Source: Bacteroidales bacterium (GTDB taxonomy: Bacteria > Bacteroidota > Bacteroidia > Bacteroidales > JAAUTT01). From it: 6,645 bases of DNA. Under the pieces are notes generated by a model. That model searched no databases. It was not told the DNA's origin and was given only the letters and a program-made list of their open reading frames with translations. The translations under genes were made by a program, and so were the position numbers. Shown here piece by piece: positions 1 through 6,645 of the stretch (the first letter of the stretch is position 1; each line of letters starts with the position of its first letter). Where the stretch lies: positions 1 through 6,645 of the forward strand of contig JAAUTT010000251.1 in NCBI GenBank assembly GCA_012031335.1, written 5' to 3'.

Positions 1-21
1 TATATATAACAGCTATAAAGA

Positions 22-49
22 TTGTATATATAATTTTACCATATCTTTA
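22..49 (+). promoter_or_regulatory. Weak candidate Bacteroidota promoter for the HU-type gene
   Basis: The 74 bases before the first gene are very A/T rich, with two TATATATA tracts near positions 1-8 and 25-32. TATCTTTA at 42-49 resembles the Bacteroidota -7 element TAnnTTTG except for its last base, and TTG at 22-24 could be a -33 element. The 17-base gap is a little short for that class. Transcription would begin near 55, giving a short leader. There is no Shine-Dalgarno sequence, which is common in this phylum. Similar matches occur by chance in A/T-rich DNA, so this is a tentative call. Confidence 0.25.
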
Positions 50-74
50 TGGAAATAAATCTAACTTATAACCT

Positions 75-776
75 ATGGCACTTTCTTATGCTATTTATCC
101 CAACAAGGTTTTAAAGAAGAATTCCGAAATATTCAGGGCATTAGTTAAAAACCGAAATACATATGATCTCGATGGGATTATAGATCAAATGGTGGAAAGA
201 AGGGCAGGAATTACGCGGGGAGAGGCATTGGCCACGCTGGAATTGTTTATGAGTGAAATCGAGTTTATTCTCGAAAACGGAGGGGTGGTGAACACGCCTT
301 TGTTTTATGCGCAATGCAGTATATCGGGCGATTTCAAAAATCAGGAGGATCGTTTCTATCCCTCCAGGCATAAAGTAAAAATTAACCTTCGCCCTGGAAA
401 ACGTCTTAAAGCGTTGTCAGAAAATATTAAAACAACCAAGGTGAAAAGCAATGTCCCGGAGCCCCTTTTAACCGGATTTACAAACATGGGGAATGGAGCG
501 AAGAATTCCCTTTTAACACCCGGGGTTATGGGTATCGTGCAAGGAAAACGGCTACAGTTTGACGAAAGTGACCCAGAACAGGGTGTGTTTCTGTTAATGG
601 AAGAAAGTAATCGCAGTTGCAAGGTGGAAGAAATATTCAAAAATTCTTTCTCACAGTTGTATATCAAAATTCCAGGCGACCTTAAACCAGGATCTTACCA
701 ACTCCAGGTCCGAAGTAATCTTAAGACTAAAACATTACGATCGGGAACACTTCATGCCAAACTTAAAGTCGGTTGA
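75..776 (+). CDS. HU-like DNA-binding protein with C-terminal Ig-like DUF4469 domain
   Basis: This is a 233-residue protein of the Bacteroidota HU-HIG type, an HU-like DNA-binding domain fused to an Ig-like domain. Residues 1-125 match the HU-related half. They begin MALSYAIYPNKV, continue through a helical stretch with ITRGEALATLELF, then the beta-arm region with VNTPLF, SISGDF and PSRHKVKINLRPGKRL. Residues 130-233 match the DUF4469 Ig-like domain, with LLTPGVMGIVQGKRLQFD, EQGVFLL and the closing GSYQLQVRS and SGTLHAKLKV strands. The start is the first ATG after an in-frame TAA at 69-71. There is no signal peptide or membrane segment, so it should act in the cytoplasm, presumably binding DNA. 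Its targets are unknown. Many such proteins occur as paralogues in one genome. It is the only gene here with an unbroken frame, and it converges on the haloperoxidase gene. Family assignment is by recognised sequence pattern. Confidence 0.88.
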   Translation: MALSYAIYPNKVLKKNSEIFRALVKNRNTYDLDGIIDQMVERRAGITRGEALATLELFMSEIEFILENGGVVNTPLFYAQCSISGDFKNQEDRFYPSRHKVKINLRPGKRLKALSENIKTTKVKSNVPEPLLTGFTNMGNGAKNSLLTPGVMGIVQGKRLQFDESDPEQGVFLLMEESNRSCKVEEIFKNSFSQLYIKIPGDLKPGSYQLQVRSNLKTKTLRSGTLHAKLKVG

Positions 777-808
777 ATTTCCGGTGAATCAGAGAATACG
801 GGCAAACA

Positions 809-845
809 AAATGAATCCGGCGCGCGAGGCAACGCCGGATCATTT
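809..845. terminator. Bidirectional terminator-like hairpin between convergent genes
   Basis: ATCCGGCG at 815-822 pairs exactly with CGCCGGAT at 833-840 across a 10-base loop. With one bulged A the stem extends to AAATGA at 809-814 and TCATTT at 840-845. The A run on the left and T-rich right flank give a short U tract in either direction. The hairpin lies in the 99-base gap between the plus-strand HU-type gene and the 3' end of the minus-strand haloperoxidase gene, so it probably ends transcription from both sides. Confidence 0.7.
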
Positions 846-875
846 CTGTAAGGTTTATTATTTCGGATTACCAGC

Positions 876-2148
876 CTATTTCAAAGGTTTAAGCTGGTTC
901 TGAACAATCCATTTTCCTATTTTATCACCCATTTCCTGTCCAGCTTCACAGGCGAAGCGAAAATGAATCCCTGCTCTTACCCTTGAATCGGCATTCTCGT
1001 CAGCGGCTTGTTTGAAGCTGGTAAAGCTTCTGGTTTCCTTACCGGGCAAACAGGTTGGCGAGTTCATGGTGAAAGAAGTCTGATCGCCAAGGATAGCTGC
1101 CATTATCGCTGCCGCTGCGTTTCCCAATGCACTGTGGTAGAAGGATAATCCTGTACCGGCGGGGTTGGCATAGCAGGTTCCCACTGAACGTCTTCCTGGG
1201 TAGCGTTGTTGCCATCCTTATCGGCATTGCGGATAGCTGTATAAGGTCTCCAACAGTTATAGTAAAATTTTGAATCCCAACCAGCGGTGTACGCATCGGC
1301 CATAGCCATATCTACCAGGGCGAATAACCGGGCTGTCGCCATCAAACCTAATTGTTTGTCTTGTGCAACTGTGCGTGCCACCCTATTCCATCCTGCTTCA
1401 GAAAACTCGTACCAAAAATTGGTATAGGCATTTTTGATCTTCGGTGCGGGAGCTACTGTTGAGCTTGCCAGTTTCCTTTACTTCCTCAAAATCTCTTGCA
1501 TATTCCTCACTATCCAGGGATGGATGGGGAGCCGAACGAAACTGGTCTTTCGCCTTCAACCCAAAAGGTTTACATTCATCCATTCAGGAGCAAAAACAAT
1601 ATTGAAGGGAGGTACAGTCTGGTAAAGCACCCGCTACATCCGAAGGTGCAACCTGGCCCATTGGATCGTGGGCTGATCCATCGTTTAAACGATCGTTAAT
1701 GATTGCCAGCCCTGCCTCTTTTCCCAGCGCAACGCCGCGATTCTCAGCATCACCATCTGCAATTGATGTAAGTGTTTTGTTTAAAGCTGAATCGAGAAAA
1801 CTGTTTTTTGTCAGGAATTTCATTGACCAGAACTGTATGGGCGGCACTTGCTGCTGCAGCAATAGGATCGGCACCTGCATCTTTACCTTTATAAGCATAG
1901 GTGGAATATACAGGATTTACGGCATTTAACGCGTCGTGTATGGCAAGATGCGTCATTGCATTAATCCTCGATGCCATTAAAGAGTGCTGATATGCTTTTC
2001 CGCCATAGGCTTCATAAGCTACTTCGTTCCATTCAAGAACGACATCATTGGAGAGCGTTTCGGCTTCGGAAACTTTTAATTGTTCGTTAGAACACGATAC
2101 CTCGAACAGGCAAGTAATAACTGCCATCATAAAACTTAACTTTTTCAT
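876..2148 (-). CDS. Vanadium-dependent haloperoxidase / PAP2-type phosphatase, five frameshifts in this sequence
   Basis: Joined across its frames this gives about 423 residues, the usual size for bacterial vanadium haloperoxidase-like PAP2 proteins. The fold either oxidises halide with peroxide or removes phosphate; the sequence does not decide which. The N terminus MKKLSFMMAVITCLFEVSC looks like an export signal ending in a possible lipobox (cysteine 19), so it may be a lipoprotein. The family block MTHLAIHDALNAVNP lies near residues 65-79. Three pocket motifs are visible: K-x6-RP in KFYYNCWRPYTAIR (about 293-306), PSTHS (about 335-339, rebuilt across a frameshift), and SR-x5-H in SRVRAGIHF (about 388-396). 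Frame pieces run about 2148-1805, 1805-1625, 1625-1570, 1570-1455, 1455-1137 and 1137-876. Breaks: extra base in T6 at 1804-1809, extra base in AAA at 1624-1626, missing base at 1569-1571, an unclear break near 1451-1465, and a missing base at GG 1136-1137. All motifs are retained, so the gene is probably intact in the cell. It starts 70 bases after the TPR gene on the same strand. Confidence 0.83.
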
Positions 2149-2180
2149 GTGTTTTTAATTTTTAGTTACACAATCAAAAG

Positions 2181-2222
2181 CGTAAGTTTATGCCTCACAA
2201 TGTAAGGAGGAGTGAACTTACG
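2181..2222 (-). terminator. Hairpin at the 3' end of the TPR gene, terminator or attenuator candidate
   Basis: CGTAAGTT at 2181-2188 is the exact reverse complement of AACTTACG at 2215-2222. Inside it, on the minus strand, CCTTA and TGAGG can form a second five-pair stem around a CATTG loop. The outer arm includes the TPR stop codon (2218-2220). On the minus strand the structure is followed by CTTTTG, a weak U tract. It separates the TPR gene from the haloperoxidase start at 2148, so it may end TPR transcription or let only part of it continue. Confidence 0.45.
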
Positions 2223-3987
2223 AAGTAATCCAGTAAATTTCTTTGTCGGGTTTATAGGAACATGTTGTTCCTGTTTTTATGGCGTTGGAAAGGTGAGCTC
2301 CAAGCAAAGGATGATACTGTTCGATGCGGGCAATTGCATTGCGAATACGCCAGGTGACTGCCGACCTTGCTTTTTCAACAGGGCCACCTGTTTTACGGGC
2401 AGAGCCTTTCAGGTTCAACGAGCGTGATAAATGATTGACCAGCTTATCGTACTCTTCCTGTAACTTTTCAGAGCGGGCAAAATCGCTGTATTGTTCAGCT
2501 TCTTCCATCTCGCTTTGAAGATCGAGAATTTTTTTCTGATATTGTTTTCGGGCTTTTTCATCTATCAGCATCTCACCGGTGCTATCCAGTGAACTGCCCA
2601 TAAGTTCGGCGCAATGAAAGAGCTGACGAGGTTGCTCAAGCAGTTTTTGAATATCGTGAAAACCTTTTGCTTCGGGTACCTGAACCATATAGCCGTCAAG
2701 GATAGTTTCCAGGCAGCGGTTTCTCTCATAAAATGATTTTCCAGGATGTTATCCTTTTTTTGAACCGTTTTTTCGTACGGATACTTGTCGAACCGCCCCT
2801 TACTTATGAACTGAAGAAACTCTTCGAGATGTGTTTTATTACGGTGAGGATTCAGCTTCAGAAGCCAATTGATAGCTTCCTGCTCGTCGAAATCCTGCCC
2901 TTTGGTGATTAATTTCCGGTATATGTCGAGAAACGAATTCCAGTAAGTCTGCATCTTATCGTATTGCTGCAGATGGAAAAAAATAGCAGCACAATATGCG
3001 TCCACGTCGGCTATAACAGACTTCCCGATTTTATTAATTTCGATCATAGGAGGCTGCCTTTTTGTAATCGCCCATTTCGAAATACATTACGCCTCCCAGA
3101 CGGAAGTGGTTGCCGGCAAAAAAAGGATGGAGTTGTAAGCCTTTTTCATACAATGCCAGTGCTTCTTTATCCAAACCCAGGTAAACCAGATAAAGTGCTA
3201 TGGGAAACAGGGTATCCGGATCGTTGGAGTTGAGCATCAGCGATCGTCTGAAATAATATTCGGCAGTGTTGTACGACCCTTCATACAAAAATATACGACC
3301 GAGCACCATGGCAATCACGTGATTCTGATCGTCGATTTCAACAGCTTTCTGTGCCCACTCATAAGCACCCGATTTGCTCACATCCCAGCGTTCCCATAGC
3401 TGACACGACCATTCGTTGAAATACGATAACGACATACCCATATATGCCAGGGCATAATCGGGCTGGATTTGCATCGCTTTTTCGAAATACTCACGGGCCT
3501 TTAAATCCGCATCCACCGATGCTTTTTTAAGTTCTTCCATCCCAAACAACCAGTGTTCATAAGCATTAAAAGCAACTATCTGCCGTAATTTCAATTTCGA
3601 AAGCAGGTCCTGATCGATTTTCTGTTGCAATACAGCTACCAGACCTTTGATGAGGTTATTTTGAATTTCACTTATATCAGTAAGAATTCCCTCGTACCTG
3701 TTTCCCCACACCAGGTGCCGCGTATCGTGATGATAAAGTTGTACATTGATCCGAACCATATCTTTTTCCAAACGGAATGTCCCCTGCACAAAATAGTCTT
3801 TTACAAGCCCTGATGCATTGTCGTTTAAGGAATACCACGGAAAACTGATAACCCGTAATTGCCGGAACCTGGAAAGCTCTATGATGAGCTCCTCGCTGAA
3901 GGAGCGGCTGTAAACCCCAAGATCACTGGCGGGGGTAAGATCTTCGAACTGAAATACGGCAAGTGTAATGGGTTGATTATTTTGCAT
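2218..3987 (-). CDS. TolB-like/TPR protein with conserved C-terminal coiled-coil/helical module, two frameshifts
   Basis: Rebuilt length is about 589 residues. Residues 7-125 resemble the TolB-like N-terminal domain found in adenylate-cyclase-type and TPR proteins: ITLAVFQFEDLTPASD, SEELIIELSRFRQLRVIS, DYFVQGTF, VRINVQLYHHDTRHLVWGNR. Residues 140-345 hold at least four TPR-like units, for example LKAREYFEKAMQIQPDYALA and DKEALALYEKGLQLHPFF. The C terminus has a short strand region (YMVQVPEAKGFHDIQKLL), a charged coiled coil (KKILDLQSEMEEAEQYSDF), then VEKARSAVTWRIRNAIARI and HLSNAIKTGTTCSYKP. I know this last module from many large AAA/TPR regulators; its role is unknown. No signal peptide is seen, so it is probably cytoplasmic, a scaffold or sensor. 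ATG 3987 is the first after an in-frame TAG. Pieces are 3987 to about 3060, 3047 to about 2740, and about 2740 to 2218. Breaks: a probable extra base in T5 at 3059-3063 (anywhere in 3046-3066 is possible) and a missing base in T4 at 2737-2740, whose repair yields EKSFYERNRCLETILDGY. Confidence 0.8.
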
Positions 3988-4035
3988 TGCACAGAACTAT
4001 AAGCCTATTCAATTAAAGCGTTTTATGCTAAAATT

Positions 4036-4070
4036 GTTTTGGTGAAATATCGAAAGAGTTCACCTAAAAC
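4036..4070. promoter_or_regulatory. Inverted repeat in the TPR gene leader, possible operator
   Basis: GTTTTGGTGAA at 4036-4046 is mirrored by TTCACC-T-AAAAC at 4059-4070, giving 11 pairs with one bulged T and a 12-base loop. It lies about 50 bases upstream of the TPR start in a 188-base intergenic gap, and is distinct from the GH3 terminator. The position suits a repressor or activator site, or a leader hairpin. I could not place a convincing -7/-33 promoter beside it. No binding protein can be named. Confidence 0.35.
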
Positions 4071-4125
4071 TTTATGGATTTTGTTGCCCGGCTGTCGTCG
4101 CGAACGAACCCCTGTTTTGCGAAAA

Positions 4126-4169
4126 TCCTAACGACAGTTATTTTATGGAGAGAATAACTGTCGTCAGGA
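4126..4169 (-). terminator. Rho-independent terminator candidate of the GH3 gene
   Basis: ACGACAGTTATT at 4131-4142 pairs exactly with AATAACTGTCGT at 4153-4164 around a 10-base loop. After one A/C mismatch the stem gains TCCT (4126-4129) with AGGA (4166-4169). It begins seven bases past the GH3 stop codon, and on the minus strand the stem runs into a short TTTT tract. The length and position fit a terminator well; the short U tract is the weak point. Confidence 0.72.
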
Positions 4170-4175
4170 TATCAA

Positions 4176-6464
4176 TTAATTGCCTAATTCAACGGTTTTT
4201 TTAAGTTTAATATCGTTGGCTGAAGCTCCAACCAGCAATTCTATTTTGCAAAGATCGTTGTCCCATTTTTGAGCGACCTCGTTCCAATACTGAAAATCCT
4301 TTACAGGTATTTTTAAGGTAACCATGTTATTTGCTCCGGGTTTCACAAAAACCCTCGAAAAGGCTTTCAGTTCTTTTGTTGGCCATTCAACCGAAGGATT
4401 TATTCGGTGAACATAAACCTGTACCACTTCATCTGCAGCAATCTTACCTGTATTTTTTAATTCAAAAGATACGGTAATCACATCATCTTTAGCATACTTA
4501 GTTTTATCGGTTTTTATCTTTGAGTACTCATAACTGGTATAGGTGAGACCGTAACCAAACGGATACATTACCGGAATATTTTTAGTGTCGAACCAACGAT
4601 AGCCTACCAGCGACTCCTCCGAATAAAAGGCAGTATTGGGATCGTTGGAATATACGTTCTTTTGTTTTGCTTTATCTTTTGCATCCGTTTCTGCTACCAA
4701 ATCTGTAAAACATCGGAGTTTTTGCCGCCCTGGGGGTAATTTTTCAACGCATAAGCAGGAGAATCTTCCAGTTTTACAGGCAGTGTGAAAGGTAAACGAC
4801 CGCTCGGAGAGATATTTCCAACCAACACATCGGCCAAAGCATTCCCTCCTTCAGAACCATTGAACCACGATATAAGAAGAGCCTTAGACAATGGTTTAAC
4901 TACATTAAGATCGTTGGGAGCACCGCTCGTTAACACTGTAACTATATTGGGATTTACTTCGGCTATTTTCTTAATCAGCTCATCCTGGCCCGATGGTAAA
5001 AAGATGTCTTTCCTGTCAATCGCTTCAGTTTCGACCGCCCGGTTATTTCCAGCAACGAAAATTACAAGATCGACTTTTGAGGCAAGATCTACAGCTTCTT
5101 TGGTAAGTTTTTCGGCTGTAATTTGTTTTTCCTTATTTTCTTTTTCAATTTCTTCCGGTGTTTTTTTCCTGTACATGTCGGCAAAACTAAAAGTAACAGG
5201 CTCATAGCCTTTGGCATAAAGCAACTGTGCACGGTCGCCAATTTTATTTTTTAAACCCTGCATCGGAGTGACTTCATAAAGGGCCTTCACGCCGGCTCCT
5301 ACTCCACCTGTTGCCATAATCTGCTCGGCATTAGCTCCAATTACGGCAATAACCTTCTTTTTCGATAAATCTAACGGTAGCACTGCTTCGTTTTTCAATA
5401 AAACAATGGATTTACTTGCCACTTCATAGGCGATTTTTTTGCTGTTCCGGCTGGGGAAGTTATTTGCTTATTGGCTTCTCCCGCAGGAATCGGTTTTTAT
5501 TGCTAATCGTACCCTCAGAATTTCACGTACCCGCTGGTTGATAATTTCCTCCGATACTTTTCCGGCTTTTACCGAATCCAATAAAGCCAAACCCAAAAAC
5601 TTTTTTGTAGGCATTTCAACATTAAGACCGCCGTTTATGGCATCAACTGTGCTATGGGTTCCACCCCAGTCGGATATTGTAAATCCTGCAAAACCCCATT
5701 CTTTGCGCAGAATCTGATTAAGCAAAATATCGTTTTCCGAACACCATCTCCCGTTTACTTTGTTATAAGCTGGCATAATGCCGTATGCATCGGCTTCTTC
5801 AACAGAGGCCCTGAAGGGTGGAAGATAAATTTCGCGCATGGCACGTTCGCCAATAATAACATTAACCGTACCCCGGTTATTTTCCTGGTTGTTTAGCGCA
5901 TAATGTTTTACACAGGAAGCAACACCATTATCCTGTACACCTTTAACATAGCCAACTGTAAGCTTTGAACTTAAATAAGGATCTTCGCTCAGATATTCAT
6001 ACGTTCTGCCTCCGGTTGGAATACGTTGAATATTTATTGCCGGACCTAAAATCATGTCTTTACCTCTTAACCGTGCTTCACGGGCCATACCCGTACCGTA
6101 TTTATAGGCAAGTTCGGGGCTCCAGGTAGCAGCCAGGGCAGAGCCGGTAGGGAAAAAGGTGGCTTTATCGTTTTCAAGCTTCAATGGCATCCAGCTGTCG
6201 GGCTGCATCTCTTCCACGGATGCCAAAAGGCCCGTCGGCATAAATCATATCGGCAATACCCAGTCGCTCAACGCCACTGGAAACAAACATGTGCTTACCA
6301 TGAAGCATATTTACTTTTTCTTCCAGCGTCATTTGACTGAGCAGATTGTCAATCTGCTTGTCGAATTGGAGCAGGCTCGATTTATGTTGCTGTGCAATGG
6401 CACTGTTTGTAACATAAAAAGTTAAAACTGCCAATAGGAAAATTTTTACTGTTTTCTTCATCAT
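4176..6464 (-). CDS. Secreted glycoside hydrolase family 3 (beta-glucosidase-like), four frameshifts
   Basis: Rebuilt length is about 763 residues, normal for a three-domain GH3 enzyme that cleaves non-reducing-end beta-linked sugars from oligosaccharides. The N terminus MMKKTVKIFLLAVLTF plus TNSAIAQQ is a signal peptide, cut near residue 25, so it works in the periplasm or at the surface. The N-terminal barrel shows ADGPFGIREE, GPAINIQRIPTGGRTYEYL, SEDPYL, CVKHYALNNQEN and FTISDWGGTHSTVDA. Asp 265 in SDW is the expected nucleophile. The middle sandwich has SIVLLKNEAVLPLDL, IAVIGANA, TEAIDRKDIFLPSGQ (likely site of the acid/base Glu) and SWFNGSEGGNALADVLVG. The C terminus has VMYPFGYGLTYTSYEYS, then a fibronectin III-like domain. 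Exact sugar specificity is not readable; xylosidase is possible. Frame pieces are 6464 to about 6215, 6215 to 5498, a shifted patch 5498-5434 with an in-frame TAA at 5468-5470, 5434 to 4708, and 4708 to 4176. Breaks: extra base at CC 6214-6215, extra in T5 5494-5498, missing in T7 5434-5440, missing in A4 4707-4710. No SusC/SusD pair is in view. Confidence 0.9.
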
Positions 6465-6523
6465 ATTAATTTTATTTTATGAAATTCTGGATATTAATCT
6501 TTTTAGCCTGCATAATTCACAAA

Positions 6524-6630
6524 ATCTTAACGACCTCACCCCTGTCTGCTGCCAGGCAGGCCCAGCCGCTACTCCCTTCGGTCGTGAGAGCGCTGACGCT
6601 AAGTTCTCCTGAAAGAGAGGGGAGAAAGAA
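6524..6630. repeat. GC-rich structured intergenic element, candidate dispersed repeat
   Basis: Upstream of the GH3 gene the base composition jumps from A/T-rich leader to GC-rich DNA with no open frame of note. It opens with CGACCTCACCCCTG and closes with TCTCCTGAAAGAGAGGGGAG. The ends are roughly inverted (CACCCCT against AGGGGAG). Internal pairs include CTGCC-A-GGCAG (about 6548-6558), AGCG-CTGA-CGCT (6589-6600) and TTCTCC (6604-6609) with GGAGAA (6621-6626). The CCTCACCCCT and CTCCTGAAAGAGAGGGG style of ends resembles short non-coding repeats I know from Bacteroidota intergenic regions. That resemblance is from memory, and only one copy is present here. It lies about 60-165 bases before the GH3 start. 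Confidence 0.5.
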
Positions 6631-6645
6631 CGCACAAACTTAAAT

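Noticed and set aside
141..667. Minus-strand frames opposite the HU-type gene
   Set aside because: The plus-strand protein matches its family end to end, and the minus frames show no recognisable motifs.
1039..1296. Minus-strand 85-codon frame overlapping the haloperoxidase
   Set aside because: It is another frame of the same strand over the K-x6-RP and PSxHS region. The haloperoxidase frame explains the sequence.
1434..1929. Overlapping plus-strand open frames at 1434-1625, 1496-1699 and 1699-1929
   Set aside because: They lie opposite the haloperoxidase gene, whose minus-strand frames carry family motifs throughout. Their proteins look like nothing recognisable.
4785..5207. 140-codon plus-strand frame opposite GH3
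   Set aside because: It is the complement of conserved GH3 sequence and is Ser/Phe-rich as antisense frames often are. It has no family motif.
876..6464. Programmed ribosomal frameshifting as the cause of the split genes
   Set aside because: There are eleven sites in both directions in unrelated genes, with no consistent slippery heptamer or downstream structure. Run-length error explains them better.
6524..6630. CRISPR repeat or tRNA in the GC-rich upstream element
   Set aside because: No unit is repeated at regular spacing, and the stems do not form a cloverleaf with an anticodon arm or CCA-like end.
1..6645. A defence or mobile system
   Set aside because: No nuclease, transposase, integrase, toxin-antitoxin or phage motif was seen in either strand. 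The TPR protein alone is not evidence for a defence system.

Overview
The window reads as part of a Bacteroidota chromosome, probably an environmental Marinilabiliales- or Prolixibacteraceae-like lineage. Four things point this way. The first gene is an HU-like DNA-binding protein with an Ig-like tail, a family typical of that phylum. Gene starts lack Shine-Dalgarno sequences and follow A/T-rich leaders. There is a secreted family 3 glycoside hydrolase. The TolB-like/TPR protein is of a type I associate with this group. The assignment is inferred from protein families, not from a marker gene.

Layout: a plus-strand gene for the HU-type protein (75-776) ends at a bidirectional terminator-like hairpin (809-845). 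It converges on three minus-strand genes. In their direction of transcription these are a secreted GH3 beta-glycosidase (6464 to 4176), a TolB-like/TPR protein with a distinctive C-terminal module (3987 to 2218), and a vanadium haloperoxidase/PAP2-type enzyme, probably a lipoprotein (2148 to 876). Hairpins follow the GH3 gene (4126-4169) and the TPR gene (2181-2222). A separate dyad (4036-4070) lies in the TPR leader. A GC-rich structured element that looks like a dispersed intergenic repeat lies upstream of GH3 (about 6524-6630).

The dominant oddity is that all three minus-strand genes are split by frameshifts, while every frame still carries well-conserved family sequence. I place eleven events: four in GH3, two in the TPR gene and five in the haloperoxidase. 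Eight lie in single-base runs of three or more, and insertions and deletions are about equal. Two of the GH3 events compensate each other. This fits uncorrected indel error in the read or assembly much better than gene decay, so I annotate each as one gene and list the reading-frame breaks.

The genes do not form an obvious pathway. GH3 and the haloperoxidase are exported enzymes, the TPR protein is a probable regulator or scaffold, and the HU-type protein is nucleoid- or DNA-associated. I see no CRISPR array, tRNA, rRNA, transposase, phage gene or defence system. The least-described element is the C-terminal module of the TolB/TPR protein.
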